A stretch of DNA of 64,000 nt, taken from NCBI RefSeq assembly GCF_003576645.1, contig NC_044916.1:31945691-32009690 (forward strand), given 5' to 3'. Both the position numbers and the translations under genes were made by a program. This document shows, piece by piece, positions 10,493 to 21,462 of this stretch. Each line of letters opens with the position of its first letter. Position 1 is the first letter of the stretch. The notes beneath the pieces were generated by a model. It had not been told where the DNA came from. It ran no database searches and worked only from the letters and a program-made list of their open reading frames with translations. Origin of the DNA: Ipomoea triloba (Eukaryota; Streptophyta; Magnoliopsida; Solanales; Convolvulaceae).

Positions 10493-12668
10493 AAAAAAAA
10501 AAAAAAAAACAAAAAAAAAAAAACAAAACAAAACAAAAAACAAAACAAAACAAAAAAACACCATTTTCTCCCTTATGGGGGAAAACAGAAAAAGAAGGTA
10601 AGAAACAAAAAGGATTACAAGAATGGCTCCTAGAGAAGAAGCAGCATTCAAGATTGAATATGTACACATGGGCAGTCTAGGTGACGATGTTTTGAATGGC
10701 TTGACCTGATGAACCAAGTCTAAAAACCTTTTTTTCCCTTATATTTTGAAAAATCATGTGTTGGAGAGAAGGGGTGAGGTCTATAGAACAATTGTATTTG
10801 TTTCATTTTTTTTTTCTTCTTCTTAAACTAATATATACTATCTGTTATTTTGTTTCATTTTTTGAAATGGTCCATGAAGCAACTTTTGCAATGCCATTAG
10901 CAAATTTCTATGTTTGTTATTGCAATGCCATATACCTTTTTCATAAATGATTTATTGAAATGCCAATTAATATGAATTCACATTATATTTTTTCATTAAC
11001 AATCTAAACGAAACACTGATTTTATAATTTGCACATTAATGTAACTATCTTTCAATATAAATGCCATAAAACAGTATGCTACAAGCACATGATTGGATCA
11101 AACCTGGCCTGAGAAGAGTAATCATCCAATACCAACCGAGGTATCCTCCTCCTAGTACCCTGTGTATAAAGAAGTGCAATCTGTCAATGGGTTAGTATAT
11201 CCGATAGTAATTATGCCATCCATCGGAAGTGCCAGTTTTTAATCTTAATAATAAAATACTCCGTAACATATTGACTGTGTGTCTACATGTGAGATAACTT
11301 GCAAGAGACCTCACCGCCTTTCAAGAAGCAGAAACAAAGAAGTTCGGTCCACATTTGAAGGATTATCAGAATACCAAGAATGTTTCATCCTGTGCCATTC
11401 TCATGTTGAAAGGCAACTTCTGGAGCCTACTAAAACAATTATCTTAGAAGGAGCCTGATAAATTTCAATACTATTTCCAAAACACTGTTGCCAAGGCGTT
11501 GTCATTCTATGGATTAGTATGATGGATGAAGAATCTTCAAGAATAAATCCTTCCAATAGATCTGTCTTCAAGGAAAAAATAATAAAAAGGAAATTTTAAA
11601 ATCTGTTTCACATTAGTATAGGATAAAAGATAATGCTCAATGCAGTAAGGTTTCAAACAGAATACTACAATGCTCAACACCCAATTGGTCAACAAATGTA
11701 TGCCAAGCTTGAAAGAGCACTGAAAAATCTTTAACTATGGTCTCCAACTCCTTATGGGCTACACAATTTATTTATTTTTTTTAACTTTTTGGAGGGGGTA
11801 TATCAATTCCGCAAAATTCTAATAACTAGCCAGCCTCAAGAATCAAATCTCAATAAGTTAGAAACATAAAATTTTGCTTAAAAATAAAGTTAGTTGACAA
11901 AAAGGGCCAATATGAATGGGATGTGGAGAGTATAATAAAGAAACTAGGTGGCACATTAGTGTATAAATAGACATAAATCGTGTTTGAGAATCCAGTTGTG
12001 TCTGTATATCCTGACTGGACACTGAAGCAAAAACCAGGACTAGCTGAAACCAGTCAAAACCAGGAAGAAAGGTTACCAAGAAAAATGGGAAGAGCTGGAC
12101 CGACTGCAGTTCCAAAGTTTATGTCCTTGGGACTTTGAACCTCCGTGCTCATCTCTACCTGAATGAGTGTTTGACACAACCTCAGACAATTACAAGGGAC
12201 ATCCTGCAAGTTAACATACTAATGAAATGGTCGATTATAGGTAGGTTCTTTCTGGTGAAGCTTCAGTTCTGGCAATATCTTATATAGAAACTTCCATAGG
12301 TGATTCTCACAAGTCATATTTGTAAATTACTAAAGGGGAAAGAAATTAGTTTTTTTTTTTTTTATTATTTTTTTTTTAAGTGAAAGTGATCGATGAACAA
12401 AAGAAAGAAGGTTGAAAAGATATTCAAGTTTCTAAAGAGTTAAGAAGGCTCTTTAGTAAGCAAGAACACAGGTTTGTCTTAGTTTAATGAACCAAGAATA
12501 TACTATGGTACTTGTGTTGCTAAAGAGTTACCATAGTTGATGAGAGGTATCCTGAGCAGAGAGAAAGGTTCCCCACTCCCTCCAACCCCAAATTGCAGGA
12601 TTTAATTTCATCCTTTAGCACTGAACTGGCACACCCTCTTTTCACATAGTATTCTTCAATGGTTCTTG
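10493..12668. other. Intergenic, no gene recognised
   Basis: It starts with an A-rich run with scattered C (10493-10558). I see no conserved protein frame, tRNA or rRNA. The right part (about 12120-12668) is probably the 3' UTR and 3' flank of the minus-strand PPR gene. A T-rich low-complexity tract lies at 12350-12380. Confidence 0.5.
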
Positions 12669-15600
12669 TTACCAAAAGTTCTGACATGAACATTCACCAT
12701 CTTCAAAGTGGTGGAAACGGTAGGCATCTCTTACAATAATGGCTCGATTTGCAACCTTAGACACACACTTAATCCAGTTGTGGCAATCATTACAGACACG
12801 AAGGTTCTTCATCACACATAGCGGAATTGTATCTGGCAAGTTTAGAAGGCCAAATGCAATAGCCAACTTCTCACTGTGTACAAATGCAGTTGCGTCCTTC
12901 TGTTCCAGCTCCAAATCATTCCAAAGGTTGTGACAGTCTTGTATATAACCAACTGCAGCTGCACGTTTATTCAGTTCCTCTACAAATGTATGAATCTCAT
13001 CTGCTAGAGGATGTAGTCGATCACCAACGAAAAATGCATGAATCTTGTTTTTAACTTCAATCCAACTGCGACCAGGCTCTTTCCTGACACCCATGTCTTT
13101 CATTAGCTGCCTTGTGCAATTTCGATGATCCCATCTCCCAACAACTGCATACAAGTTTGATAGAAGAACATAAGTTGCTGAATCTTTAGGCTCCAATTCT
13201 AAGAGATGGTTGCCAGCAAATTCTCCAATTTCAATATTTTTGTGAACTGTGCAAGCACTCAGCAAGGTCCTCCAAACCATTGCATCAGGTGCAATGGGCA
13301 TAGTCTCCACAAATTCTCTTGCACGCTGCAATTGACCAGCCCGTCCTAAAATATCAACAACACAAGCATAATGCTCTGGTCTTGGTACTAAATCATGATC
13401 TTCACTCATAGCCTTGAAGTAGCTAAGCCCCTCGTCCACCAGCCTTACATGGCTGCAGGCTGACAAAACACCAACATAGGTGACATAGTTTGGTATCACC
13501 CCTGCATTTTTCATTTCTTCAAAGAGATCTAATGCTTCATTGCCAAGACCGTGTTGTGAATAGCCAGTAATCATGGCATTCCATGAAACTTGATTTCTGC
13601 AAGGCATTTCTAGGAACTCTCTCCTGGCATCACTGAGATTTCCGCATTTTGCATACATTGTGATCAACACATTGGAAGCTTCTGTTTCTGAGTCATAACC
13701 AGTTTTTATCATCCTAGCATGAATTTGCTTTCCTTGTTTAATATTTGTTGTATTAGCAGCTGCACTAACAGCAGACCCATATGTATACATGTTAGCTTCT
13801 ACTCCAGAATGATTCATTCTAGAGAAAACTCTTAATGCTTCCTCACAGTATCCACTCTGGGCAAATCCTGATACCAACCCATTCCATGAAATATTATCTT
13901 TTGAATCAATCTTGTTAAATGCCACATATGCATCATGCACTTTACCACATCTAGCATATAGGCAAACAAGTGCATTGCCAATTGACAGATCTGATGCATA
14001 GCCAAAGATGATTGATTGAGCATGCACTTGTCTCCCTTGATTGAGTGCTTGAATTCCAGCACATGCAGTGATTGCACTTGCAAATCCTATATTGTCTGAT
14101 TGAATATGGTGGTCCTGCATTTGATGAAAAAGTCGTATTGCTTCAACAAATAGGTCATGCTGAGTATATCCAGCAATCATAGATGTCCAGGAGACGACAT
14201 CTTCCTCATTGAGACGTCTGAAAATTTTCTGGGCTGCATCTAATTTACCATGCTTAGCATACATGTCGATAAGCACACTACAAACATAAACATTTGGCTG
14301 AAAACCAGTCTTTATGACTTGACTATGTATTTGCTCACCGAGATCCAGATCACCCACAGATGTACAAGTTCTCAATATACTAGGGTAAGTGTATTGATTA
14401 GGTTGCAGTCCTTCACTCTGCATCTGGGCAAAAAGCCGACACGATTCATTCAAATCCCCCTTCTGCCCATAAGCCACTAGCATAACATTCCACAAAACTA
14501 TGTTTTCCATCTGGGTTGTTAGGAAAAAATCACGGGCTGTTTTTATATCAGAACATTTGACATAAAGGTCTAGTATAGATCCTTCAATAATTATATCTGA
14601 ACATAAGCCTGCCTTTGTTGCATATGCATGCAGTTGCCTTCCCTTCTGAAGATCCCCTGATGATGCACAAGCATTCAAGAGGCTCGAGATTGTAACACAA
14701 TCAGACTTTATAGAATCAATTTGCATTTTATCAAACAATTTGAGAGCCCTCTCACTGAATCCTTGCATGGAGAAGCCTGATATTAGTGTGTTATAAGACA
14801 CTCTGTCCCTAAGCTTCATTTCAGAAAATATTTGCTCCGCAGATAGCAAGGCCCCACAGCGTGAATATAATGCTACAAGAGCATTGCCCACATATACATC
14901 CGATAAATATCCCCACTTTAAGATTATAGAATGGAACTGTTCTCCCAGCTCAAGTAACAGCAACTTGGTGGTGGCACTTAAAACACTAGAAAAGGCATAT
15001 GGAGTAGGAATAACTCCTGATTTACGCATATCCTTATAGAGAAAAATAGCATCTTTTTCATGCCCGTTCTGACAGAAACCAGACGTCATGGCAACCCATG
15101 ATGCGCTGTCCCTTGAATGCAGATCCTCAAAGACTTTTTTAGCAGAATCTACCGACCCATTCTTAGAGTACAAATCAATCAAGTAATTACAGACATTGCA
15201 ACTCCCGGCAAAACCATAATGCACAATCATGGCATGAATCTGTTCAATGACATGAAAATGAGATGCAATCTCAGCACCACCACAAGCTCCCAGAACAGTG
15301 GTGAATGTACTCCCATCTGGGCGGACATTTTCATTCATCATTCGTGAGAACATATGAAAGATCCTAACATCATTCTGAAACCCAGATATCAACTTATTCC
15401 ACTCAGAAACATTTTTACTCCTAGAAGGCGTGTCATTGAGAACTTGTAATGAACCAGCCAAATCCTCATTACCAACATAAGAATTGATAAGGGGGGTTCC
15501 AATTGTCTCATCTGTTTTCAATATTTTGCCTTGGAGTTCTTTAGCTTCTGAGATAGACCCACTTCTCGTATAACTATCTAGTGAACTTAGACAATATCTC

Positions 15601-15923
15601 TGATTAGAAAACCCATTGTCTTTTCTCACGCAAGGAACAGAGCTACGCGAATTATTGCCTTCACTTTCTTCGTACGGAAAATCATCAATAAATGGGGAAA
15701 TTGCACTTGCAGAACTAGTAAAAGGAGCTAACTTCACTAACCTGATTGATTTCAAACAAGTAGAATGCAAGGTTTCCTGTTACAATTCCCGAAAACAAAA
15801 ATCAGAACGCAAATAAATGAATACACACTGGGGAAATCAACATACAAAAGCGCTTACCTTGAGGCAATTTGCAGAGGGCTTGAGAAGGGAATGTATGAAA
15901 CCATCAAGAATCCTATTTAGCAT
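12669..15923 (-). CDS. PPR protein, PLS class with E and DYW domains (At4g13650-type), 2 exons, 1,057 aa
   Basis: Predicted mitochondrial or chloroplast C-to-U RNA editing factor: PPR repeats read a target RNA and the DYW domain is a cytidine deaminase. Exon 2 (12669-15776) carries nearly all the protein. No ATG opens it; the first candidate start there is TTG (15770), so I add exon 1 (15858-15923). That exon starts with ATG at 15923, encodes 22 residues (MLNRILDGFIHS...) and joins in frame across an 81-bp intron with GTAAGC donor and TAACAG acceptor. The total of 1,057 aa compares with about 1,064 for Arabidopsis At4g13650. Many alternating P, L and S motifs of 31-36 residues (typical VSWNAMITGYSQHG) fill the centre. 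The DYW zinc and catalytic residues are present: HSE at 989-991, CxxCH at 1017-1021 and CSC at 1051-1053. The last three residues are Asn-Phe-Trp, not Asp-Tyr-Trp. Confidence 0.95.
15777..15857 (-). other. 81-bp intron in the PPR gene's targeting-peptide region
   Basis: On the minus strand: donor GTAAGC after CTCAAG, acceptor TTGTAACAG before GAAACC. Removing it joins an ATG-initiated 22-codon exon in frame to the long PPR exon. Keeping it would leave the long frame without an ATG near its start. Confidence 0.75.
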
Positions 15924-16182
15924 AATAAACAACCAATCTTTTTCAATATTTTGATTAAATACACAATTTTTGAATCTTTCTGTCTCTCCTACCCCCTGCC
16001 CCTCAACTACAGAAACTCAGAAAGAATGAAAGAATAATGGTTCAATTGAAAAGGAAACAGAAAATAATGGGGTTTAGAAGTGGTTTTGGGTTAAATCAAT
16101 TTCTAAGTCGAATCAATCGATAAATCGAGTGGCACTGCTAAGCCCAAAATGGAAAGCACGTATAGAGCAAATGATGCTGTGG

Positions 16183-16748
16183 CCACCTTGCAAGGTGGAT
16201 CTCAAGGTGGACTTGGGTCCAAAATTACGTCGTTTTTGTCTTTATTTTTTTTTAAAATTAGTAAGCATATTGCTGAATATAGAGTTGTCAAAAAATGTGT
16301 GAATGTAGAGGTTTCAAAGTGTGAATGTAGAGTATAGAAATCGTGAATGTAGATTTATGATTGTGTGAATGTAGAGTTGTCCATAAATGTGTGAATGTGG
16401 AGGTTTCAAATTGTGAATATGGAGTATAGAAATCGTGAATGTAGAGTTATGCATGTGTGAATCTGTAATAGAGTTAAGAAGTTCTAGCAACTTGTAGCCC
16501 TGTAATGTATGAATGTGGAGTTCTCAAGTTGTGAATGTGGAGTATAGGACCTGTGAATATAGAGTTTTGAATGTGTGAATGTGAAGTTTACAAATTGTGA
16601 ATATAGAGTATAGTGTATGTGAATGTAGAGTATAGTTACTAAACATATAATCCTGTAATGTGTGAATGTGGAGTTTACAAATTGTGAATGTAGGGTATAG
16701 TGTATGTGAATGTAGACCCAGGTCCACCTTGCAAGGTGGACCTGGGTC
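16183..16748. repeat. Repeat block: short GTGAATGTAGAG-type units bounded by palindromes
   Basis: The left boundary is the perfect 16-bp palindrome CCACCTTGCAAGGTGG (16183-16198). The right boundary is a perfect 34-bp palindrome (16715-16748) with the same core. Between them (about 16270-16715) the motif GTGAATGTAGAGT, with G/A variants, recurs many times at irregular short spacing, alternating with AGTATAG and TTTACAAATTG. The minus-strand open frames here are translations of the repeat. Related palindromes near 22350 and 33455 suggest a dispersed non-autonomous family that I cannot assign to a superfamily. Confidence 0.75.
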
Positions 16749-16824
16749 CACGGCATAACAACCCAAAAGTATATTATTTTGTACTGAAAGTACATTATCT
16801 TTTTACTATAAATACATTATTTTA

Positions 16825-16905
16825 GGGTACATTATTTTTGTACTGAAGGTACATTATTTGATATATACTATCAAATAATGTACCTACAATACAAAAATAA
16901 TGTAC
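16825..16905. repeat. AT-rich inverted repeat, arms of about 38 bp
   Basis: The left arm (about 16826-16864) contains GGTACATTATTTTTGTACTG and GGTACATTATTTGATA. The right arm (about 16868-16905) is its near-perfect complement around the centre TATAC. Further copies of the TACATTATTTT motif flank both sides (16770-16825 and 16890-16930). Confidence 0.85.
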
Positions 16906-17481
16906 CTTCAGTATAAAAATAATGTACTTTTTTTTGTCCATAGTCCATGCAATAATTTGCCATTGCCATGGATCAGGGTTCATATCCTTGATACAAAATT
17001 ATGTATTTTCATTTAATACATTTTGTGCATAGTTTATGTACATTTGGTCGGGTATGTTGTAATGAGTCGGGAGAGTCAGCTAAAAAGCCATCCTCTCGCA
17101 ATAAATACGGGTATTTATAGGGAATGTGGAGTGGAACATGTTTTGTGTCTTCGGCATGATGTCCACGTGTACGTCATGCACCAAGATATCTGATATCGTG
17201 TTGTAGCTGTACACGCGGCATGAGATCCCTGCAGCGGAGGGGAAGATGGTTTAGAAGTCCAAGGCTTTGAGCTCGGATCGACCTTGTGCCCGGGAATGTA
17301 AGGTGAGGTTTATAATGTAACGTTCTTTATTGTCGAGAAATCCGATCAAGAAAGGATGAAGTCGGTCTATTTGATCCAACCATCATGTTCAATCTAAGAC
17401 CGTATGTATTGGCCCAAGAGATATCCCCTAGGAAAATAATTTTCGTTGACCACAGAGAATCACATATATATAATTTTTTAG
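16906..17481. other. No gene seen; possible decayed retrotransposon DNA
   Basis: Less AT-rich than its surroundings from about 17040 to 17430, with no coding frame. The composition resembles retrotransposon sequence, but I found no termini. Confidence 0.3.
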
Positions 17482-17843
17482 AGAATTGATAAGAGTATAT
17501 TTGGTCATATTTTTACCCCATATTTAAATCCATTTCTACCACTAAATATTAATATTATATTCTTAATAATATTGAATTTCTTCATTGTGATAAATAATTA
17601 TTATTTGACCAAAGATGATGAAGATTTGATAATTGAGCATAATATTAATATTTTATAGTGGCATTTATAATCTTGTTTTGTATGTGTATATTTAATTGCA
17701 CCAAGTAGGTGGAAGACATGACTTGGTGGAATGATGTGATGAGTGGGAAGCAAAAGACAAATGAAAGAAGGCAAAAAGAGGCATAAAACATGGAGCCAAA
17801 AGCAAAAAGAGAAAGGGGAAGATCCTGCAGAAATTCTGGAGGA

Positions 17844-17889
17844 GGACAATAGGCGTCTGTCTGTGTCCTGAAACAGACGCCTATTGTCC
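17844..17889. repeat. Perfect 17-bp inverted repeat in the LTR U3 region
   Basis: The arm GGACAATAGGCGTCTGT (17844-17860) is followed by a 12-nt loop and its exact complement (17873-17889). The palindrome TTTCGCCGCGGCGAAA follows at 17917-17932. Both lie just upstream of the LTR TATA box. Confidence 0.9.
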
Positions 17890-17996
17890 ATTTTCACACT
17901 GCCCAGATTTTTGGACTTTCGCCGCGGCGAAAATCGTTGACCATGCGCGAGAATTCTGCAGTCCAAATTCCAATTTTGCCCCTGCCTTTGCCCAAC

Positions 17997-18004
17997 TATA
18001 AATA
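17997..18004 (+). promoter_or_regulatory. TATA box of the solo LTR
   Basis: TATAAATA, 510 bp into the LTR, followed by CCCCTCATTTCTCC. Its position and context suit the U3/R boundary of a plant LTR. Whether it drives transcription of downstream sequence today is unknown. Confidence 0.6.
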
Positions 18005-19092
18005 CCCCTCATTTCTCCATTCTTCAATATCCAATTTTCAGATTAGATTAGTCCCTTCCCCTCTTCTCTTTTCCTTTTCTTCTCCTTAAAAATGTAGACC
18101 TCCAAGTGAGGCTTGTTTAGTAGTGTAGGAGTAGATTAGGATTTATTTTGTAATAAGAAGAGGGATGATACAAGGTTATGAGCTTCAACCGATGGATCGA
18201 GGGGAATTTCTTCCCTTTCTTTCCTTAATTTACCTTGAGCTAACCTTGTATCAAGATGCTTGTTCTAAATTTATTTATATTTGGATTTTGGATTATGTTC
18301 ATGTCTAGATTGTTGTTTGTTCTTTATTTATTATGATTTGTTAGTTTAGCTTCTATGAGTTGTTGTGTGCAAGACTTGTTATTAAAAGTGTGTGATTAAT
18401 GGATCCAATTGCATGCTTGTTTGTTGTTGTGTCACGGTGAGAATCGGGCATGGCTAGAACACTCTTGCCACACCTATTGATTTATACAATGCGAGAGCTT
18501 GATAAATTATAGGGGGATTTCTCGGCTAATCTTCGGTTCCTTCACTGGCGAGAGCGGGTTGGAATTTAGAAGTTAGCCAAAACGGTTCCTTCACGGGTGA
18601 CAACGTGTTGGAATCTAGAGGTTAGTTTAGGCTACCTCCTCACAACTTGTAGGATTAACTTGGGTTTGGGCATGTTGATTTGCTTAGGATCTTTAAGACG
18701 AGCCTCGCTTGTAGACTACGAGAGTAGATAACTTGCGGTTTGGCACACTCGGGTAGATCACGAGAGTGGCACCGGGGACTTTAGTGCATTTCCTCCATTC
18801 ACAAGGGATAAAACTTCTTTTCTACATTTGTTTGACACATGATAGATATTGACCCGATCCATATCCTTACATATGTTGCATCTAATATATCTCTCTTCAT
18901 TTGTTGTTTTTTTATTTTTGTTATTTAGTTTTGTTTGCTATAACCATGTTATGACCGAACTAGCTTCACAAGAATCAATCCGAGTTAGTGCTTGACCAAC
19001 CATTCCCTGTGGATCGATAACCCCGGAATACTCCGGGTATTTGCGTGTACCTAAAAGCTACAACCAAGAATGACTCCAAGCGAGAGAGCTCC

Positions 19093-19400
19093 AGTCCGGC
19101 GGACTGATTTTCAACAGAAATCAGTTCGCCGGAACGACTATAGTTGTCGCCGAAACCAGAGCATGTGTTTTTTTTTTTTGATTTTTTTCTATAATAATAA
19201 TAAAGATTATTAGTTTATATATTTTTATATTTTAAATAAAATAATAAAAATATATAATTATACATTTATACTTATTTTTCGGAAAATGAACCAAACACAC
19301 AAAGATAATTTTTCAGAATGCAACTAAACACTAAAAATGAAACTATTTTTCAAAAAACATTTTTAAGAAGTCATTTTCGTGCTTTCCAAAAACATCATAA
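19093..19400. mobile_element. Decayed relative of the hairpin-rich MITE at 49625-50168
   Basis: Shared features in the same order: a GGCGGACTG...CCGGAA core, a T-run, an AT-rich tract (TTTTATATTTTAAATAAAATA), TTTCGGAAAATGAACCAAACACAC, and GCAACTAAACAC followed by a string of TTTTCAAAAA motifs. The terminal inverted repeats are too worn to set exact ends. Confidence 0.6.
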
Positions 19401-19645
19401 AACAAAAAATCGAATTAGCTAAAAAAAAATTAAAAAATAAAAGAGGTAAAGCCGTGAAGGGTAAACCGTAAAAGGTAAAATACGCAACTGACGTACTATA
19501 CAAAAATAATATACCGTACTCTCTACATAGTAGAGTAGAGTGTATTTCCCGTCATATCTCTCTCTCCTTCTCTCGGGTAGTGAGATTTCTTAATTTCCAG
19601 TCTACCTCTATACCCGGTGCCGGCCAACATTGACAATTCACATAC

Positions 19646-19796
19646 CCGTCGCCCTAGCTGGTAAGATCTTGTCATCGCTTCTAAGTTTTTACTGATTCGA
19701 GTGATTTTGATTTTCTTTAAATCTTTTTTTTTTTAATTTATTTTTTCCGCCTACATCGAAATGTCAAATTGTTATTTCAGATTCGGTCAATAATCG
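19646..19796 (+). repeat. Copy of the TGD2 leader exon end and first intron
   Basis: This 151-bp block matches 24026-24175 almost base for base, including the splice donor (CCCTAGCTG/GTAAGATC), the intron body (TTCTAAGTTTTTACTGATTC) and the acceptor with exon start (TTCAG/ATTCGGTCAATAATCG). Upstream of 19646 is a leader-like stretch (about 19555-19645) absent from the TGD2 side. Similarity stops at 19796, where helicase sequence begins. Confidence 0.9.
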
Positions 19797-21462
19797 ATAC
19801 TATTGGCAGAAATCTACGACAACCTTAACGGGTTTGCAATTAAGGTGAAGTCTATTGATGGGTTCCAGGGTGGAGAAGAAGATATCATAATAATATCAAC
19901 TGTGAGATTTAATAGTAGTGGCTCCATTGGTTTTATTAGAAGTTTGCAAAGAACTAATGTTGCTCTGACCAGGGCACAGTATGTGTTTTCTTCTGATCTT
20001 TCTAATTTGAAACTAACAGTCCTTAAAGTGTCTAATAACTATTTCTTCTATTTCTTCTAGGCACTGTTTGTGGATCTTGGGAAATGAAAGGACACTATTT
20101 GATAGCAATTCAGTTTGGAAAGGATTAGTTCTAGATGCAAAGGATCGTCAGCGCCTCTTCTCTGCTGATGAAGACAGTGGTCTGTCGAAAACTATTTTAG
20201 ATGTCATGAAAGAACTGGATCAACTTGATGATTTGCTCAATGCAGATAGTACTGTGTTCAAAAGTCAAAGATGGAAGGTAAACAGATTTGATTGCTTGAT
20301 CCTATTGTTGCCAAACGTGTGGTCTCAACGATGTCAAATTTGACTGCTTTAGCATTTGTTTGTCATTACATTCAACATATCCACTCTGCCTAATTGTTGT
20401 AAGGCAAATTTGTCTTTTTGGGTAAATTAGAGGGGGATGTTGGGAGTTGACCTTTAATGTGTTTCTTACACTTAATGCTTCAACTATATATGTGGTGTTT
20501 GAATCGAATGAGTTAGACGATACTTTGAATTGCTATGTTTTTAATTTTTATCTTAATGCAATCACCTTTTTTTTTTTTTAATAATTTCTTTTCCATTTTT
20601 CATCTAGTCTAGAGTCCTACATTGAAAACATAAGAGAGAACATATGGGTTTATAAGGTCATGGATTACACTAGTCATTTGAGTGGTTTTAGTCTTTTAGT
20701 TTGGTTTGGCCCATGTGCAATATAGCCTAGTTGTGTGACCTTGGCGCAATTTTAGATTATAACTCATCTATCCGGTGTTTATCTTTTCGATTTTAGTATG
20801 CTCCCTAATTGTCTAAGGTTAGTAGGTACTAATGCCATTTTGGATATTATTTATATTTTCCTTTCCTTGTGTTGTTAGGTTCTTTTAAATGACAATTTCA
20901 AAAGATCATTTAAAAACATGGTGACATCTAGCATGAAAATGGCAGTGCTTAATCTTTTAATTAAGCTTGCTGGTGGATGGAGACCTAAGAGAAAAGGTGT
21001 GGATTTGGTGTGTGAAACTTCATCACAGATTGTGAAGCAGTTTAAGGTTGAAGGGTACTATATAGTCTGCACCATTGACATTCAGAAGGAGACGAAATAC
21101 ACACAAGTGTTGAGGGCTTGGGATTTATTGTCTCTTGATGGGGCTCGAAAATTATTGAAACGTCTTGATGGCATGTTTGCTAGGTATACTGATGATTTTA
21201 TCAATTTGTGCAAGCAGAAGTGCCTAGATGGGTATGTTGGTTTCTACATATCCTATCATACCTGCAATGAGAATTCTCGTTGGGAATTATAGTATTACAT
21301 TCTACATTGTTTAAAGATATGACAACTCTTCTAAATTGCTTTTATTTTTTGCCCAGGGACTTGGAAGTTCCAAAATCTTGGTCAGCTTCTTTAGATCTTG
21401 TAAGGTTCAAGAATCGTGGTGAAAGATTGGCTGACAGCTCAAATGACTGTGTGGTGGATGGT
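19797..21462 (+). pseudogene. Dispersed fragment of the tandem helicase genes (exons 5-8), with introns
   Basis: This block matches copy C at about 58159-59860 closely through exons and introns, so it is a DNA copy and not a retrocopy. Exon pieces: 19797-19978, 20061-20277, 20879-21231 and 21357-21462. They encode the end of the SF1B helicase domain ([27 protein letters not shown]) and the linker towards the UvrD-like domain. It starts mid-exon, and one extra base at the start (GCAGAAATCTACGAC against GCAGAAAGTATGAC) shifts the frame. It ends mid-exon before the UvrD Walker A. It lacks the SF1B Walker A and B motifs and the whole UvrD and TPR regions, so no helicase function is expected. It is flanked by a TGD2-leader copy and by an unrelated basic-tail ORF. 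Confidence 0.9.

Larger units (their letters stand above)
17487..19066 (+). mobile_element. Solo LTR of a Ty3/gypsy-like retrotransposon, 1,580 bp
   Basis: The element begins TGATAAGAG and ends CTACAACCA, the TG...CA ends of an LTR. It is flanked by the perfect 5-bp direct repeat AGAAT (17482-17486 and 19067-19071), the target-site duplication left by integrase. A TATAAATA box at 17997-18004 marks the probable U3/R transcription start and sets the orientation. A stretch near the 3' end (CCCTGTGGATCGATAACCCC) resembles the LTR ends of large plant gypsy elements of the Tat/Ogre/Athila type; this lineage call is from memory of the style and is tentative. There is no internal coding region, so it is best explained by LTR-LTR recombination. 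The U3 part holds two strong hairpins. Confidence 0.85.

Noticed and set aside
9827..10717. Long open frames on both strands across 9949-10492
   Set aside because: They consist of undetermined bases and homopolymer edges.
15770..15770. TTG as start codon of the PPR gene
   Set aside because: A plant nuclear gene would need an ATG; a consensus 81-bp intron leads to one in frame at 15923.
16484..16795. Minus-strand frame with repeated LYSHTLYSIFT-like peptides
   Set aside because: By-product of the GTGAATGTAGAG repeat array; no start context, and other frames are equally repetitive.
17601..17966. 121-residue minus-strand frame
   Set aside because: Lies wholly inside the U3 of the solo LTR and shows no family resemblance.
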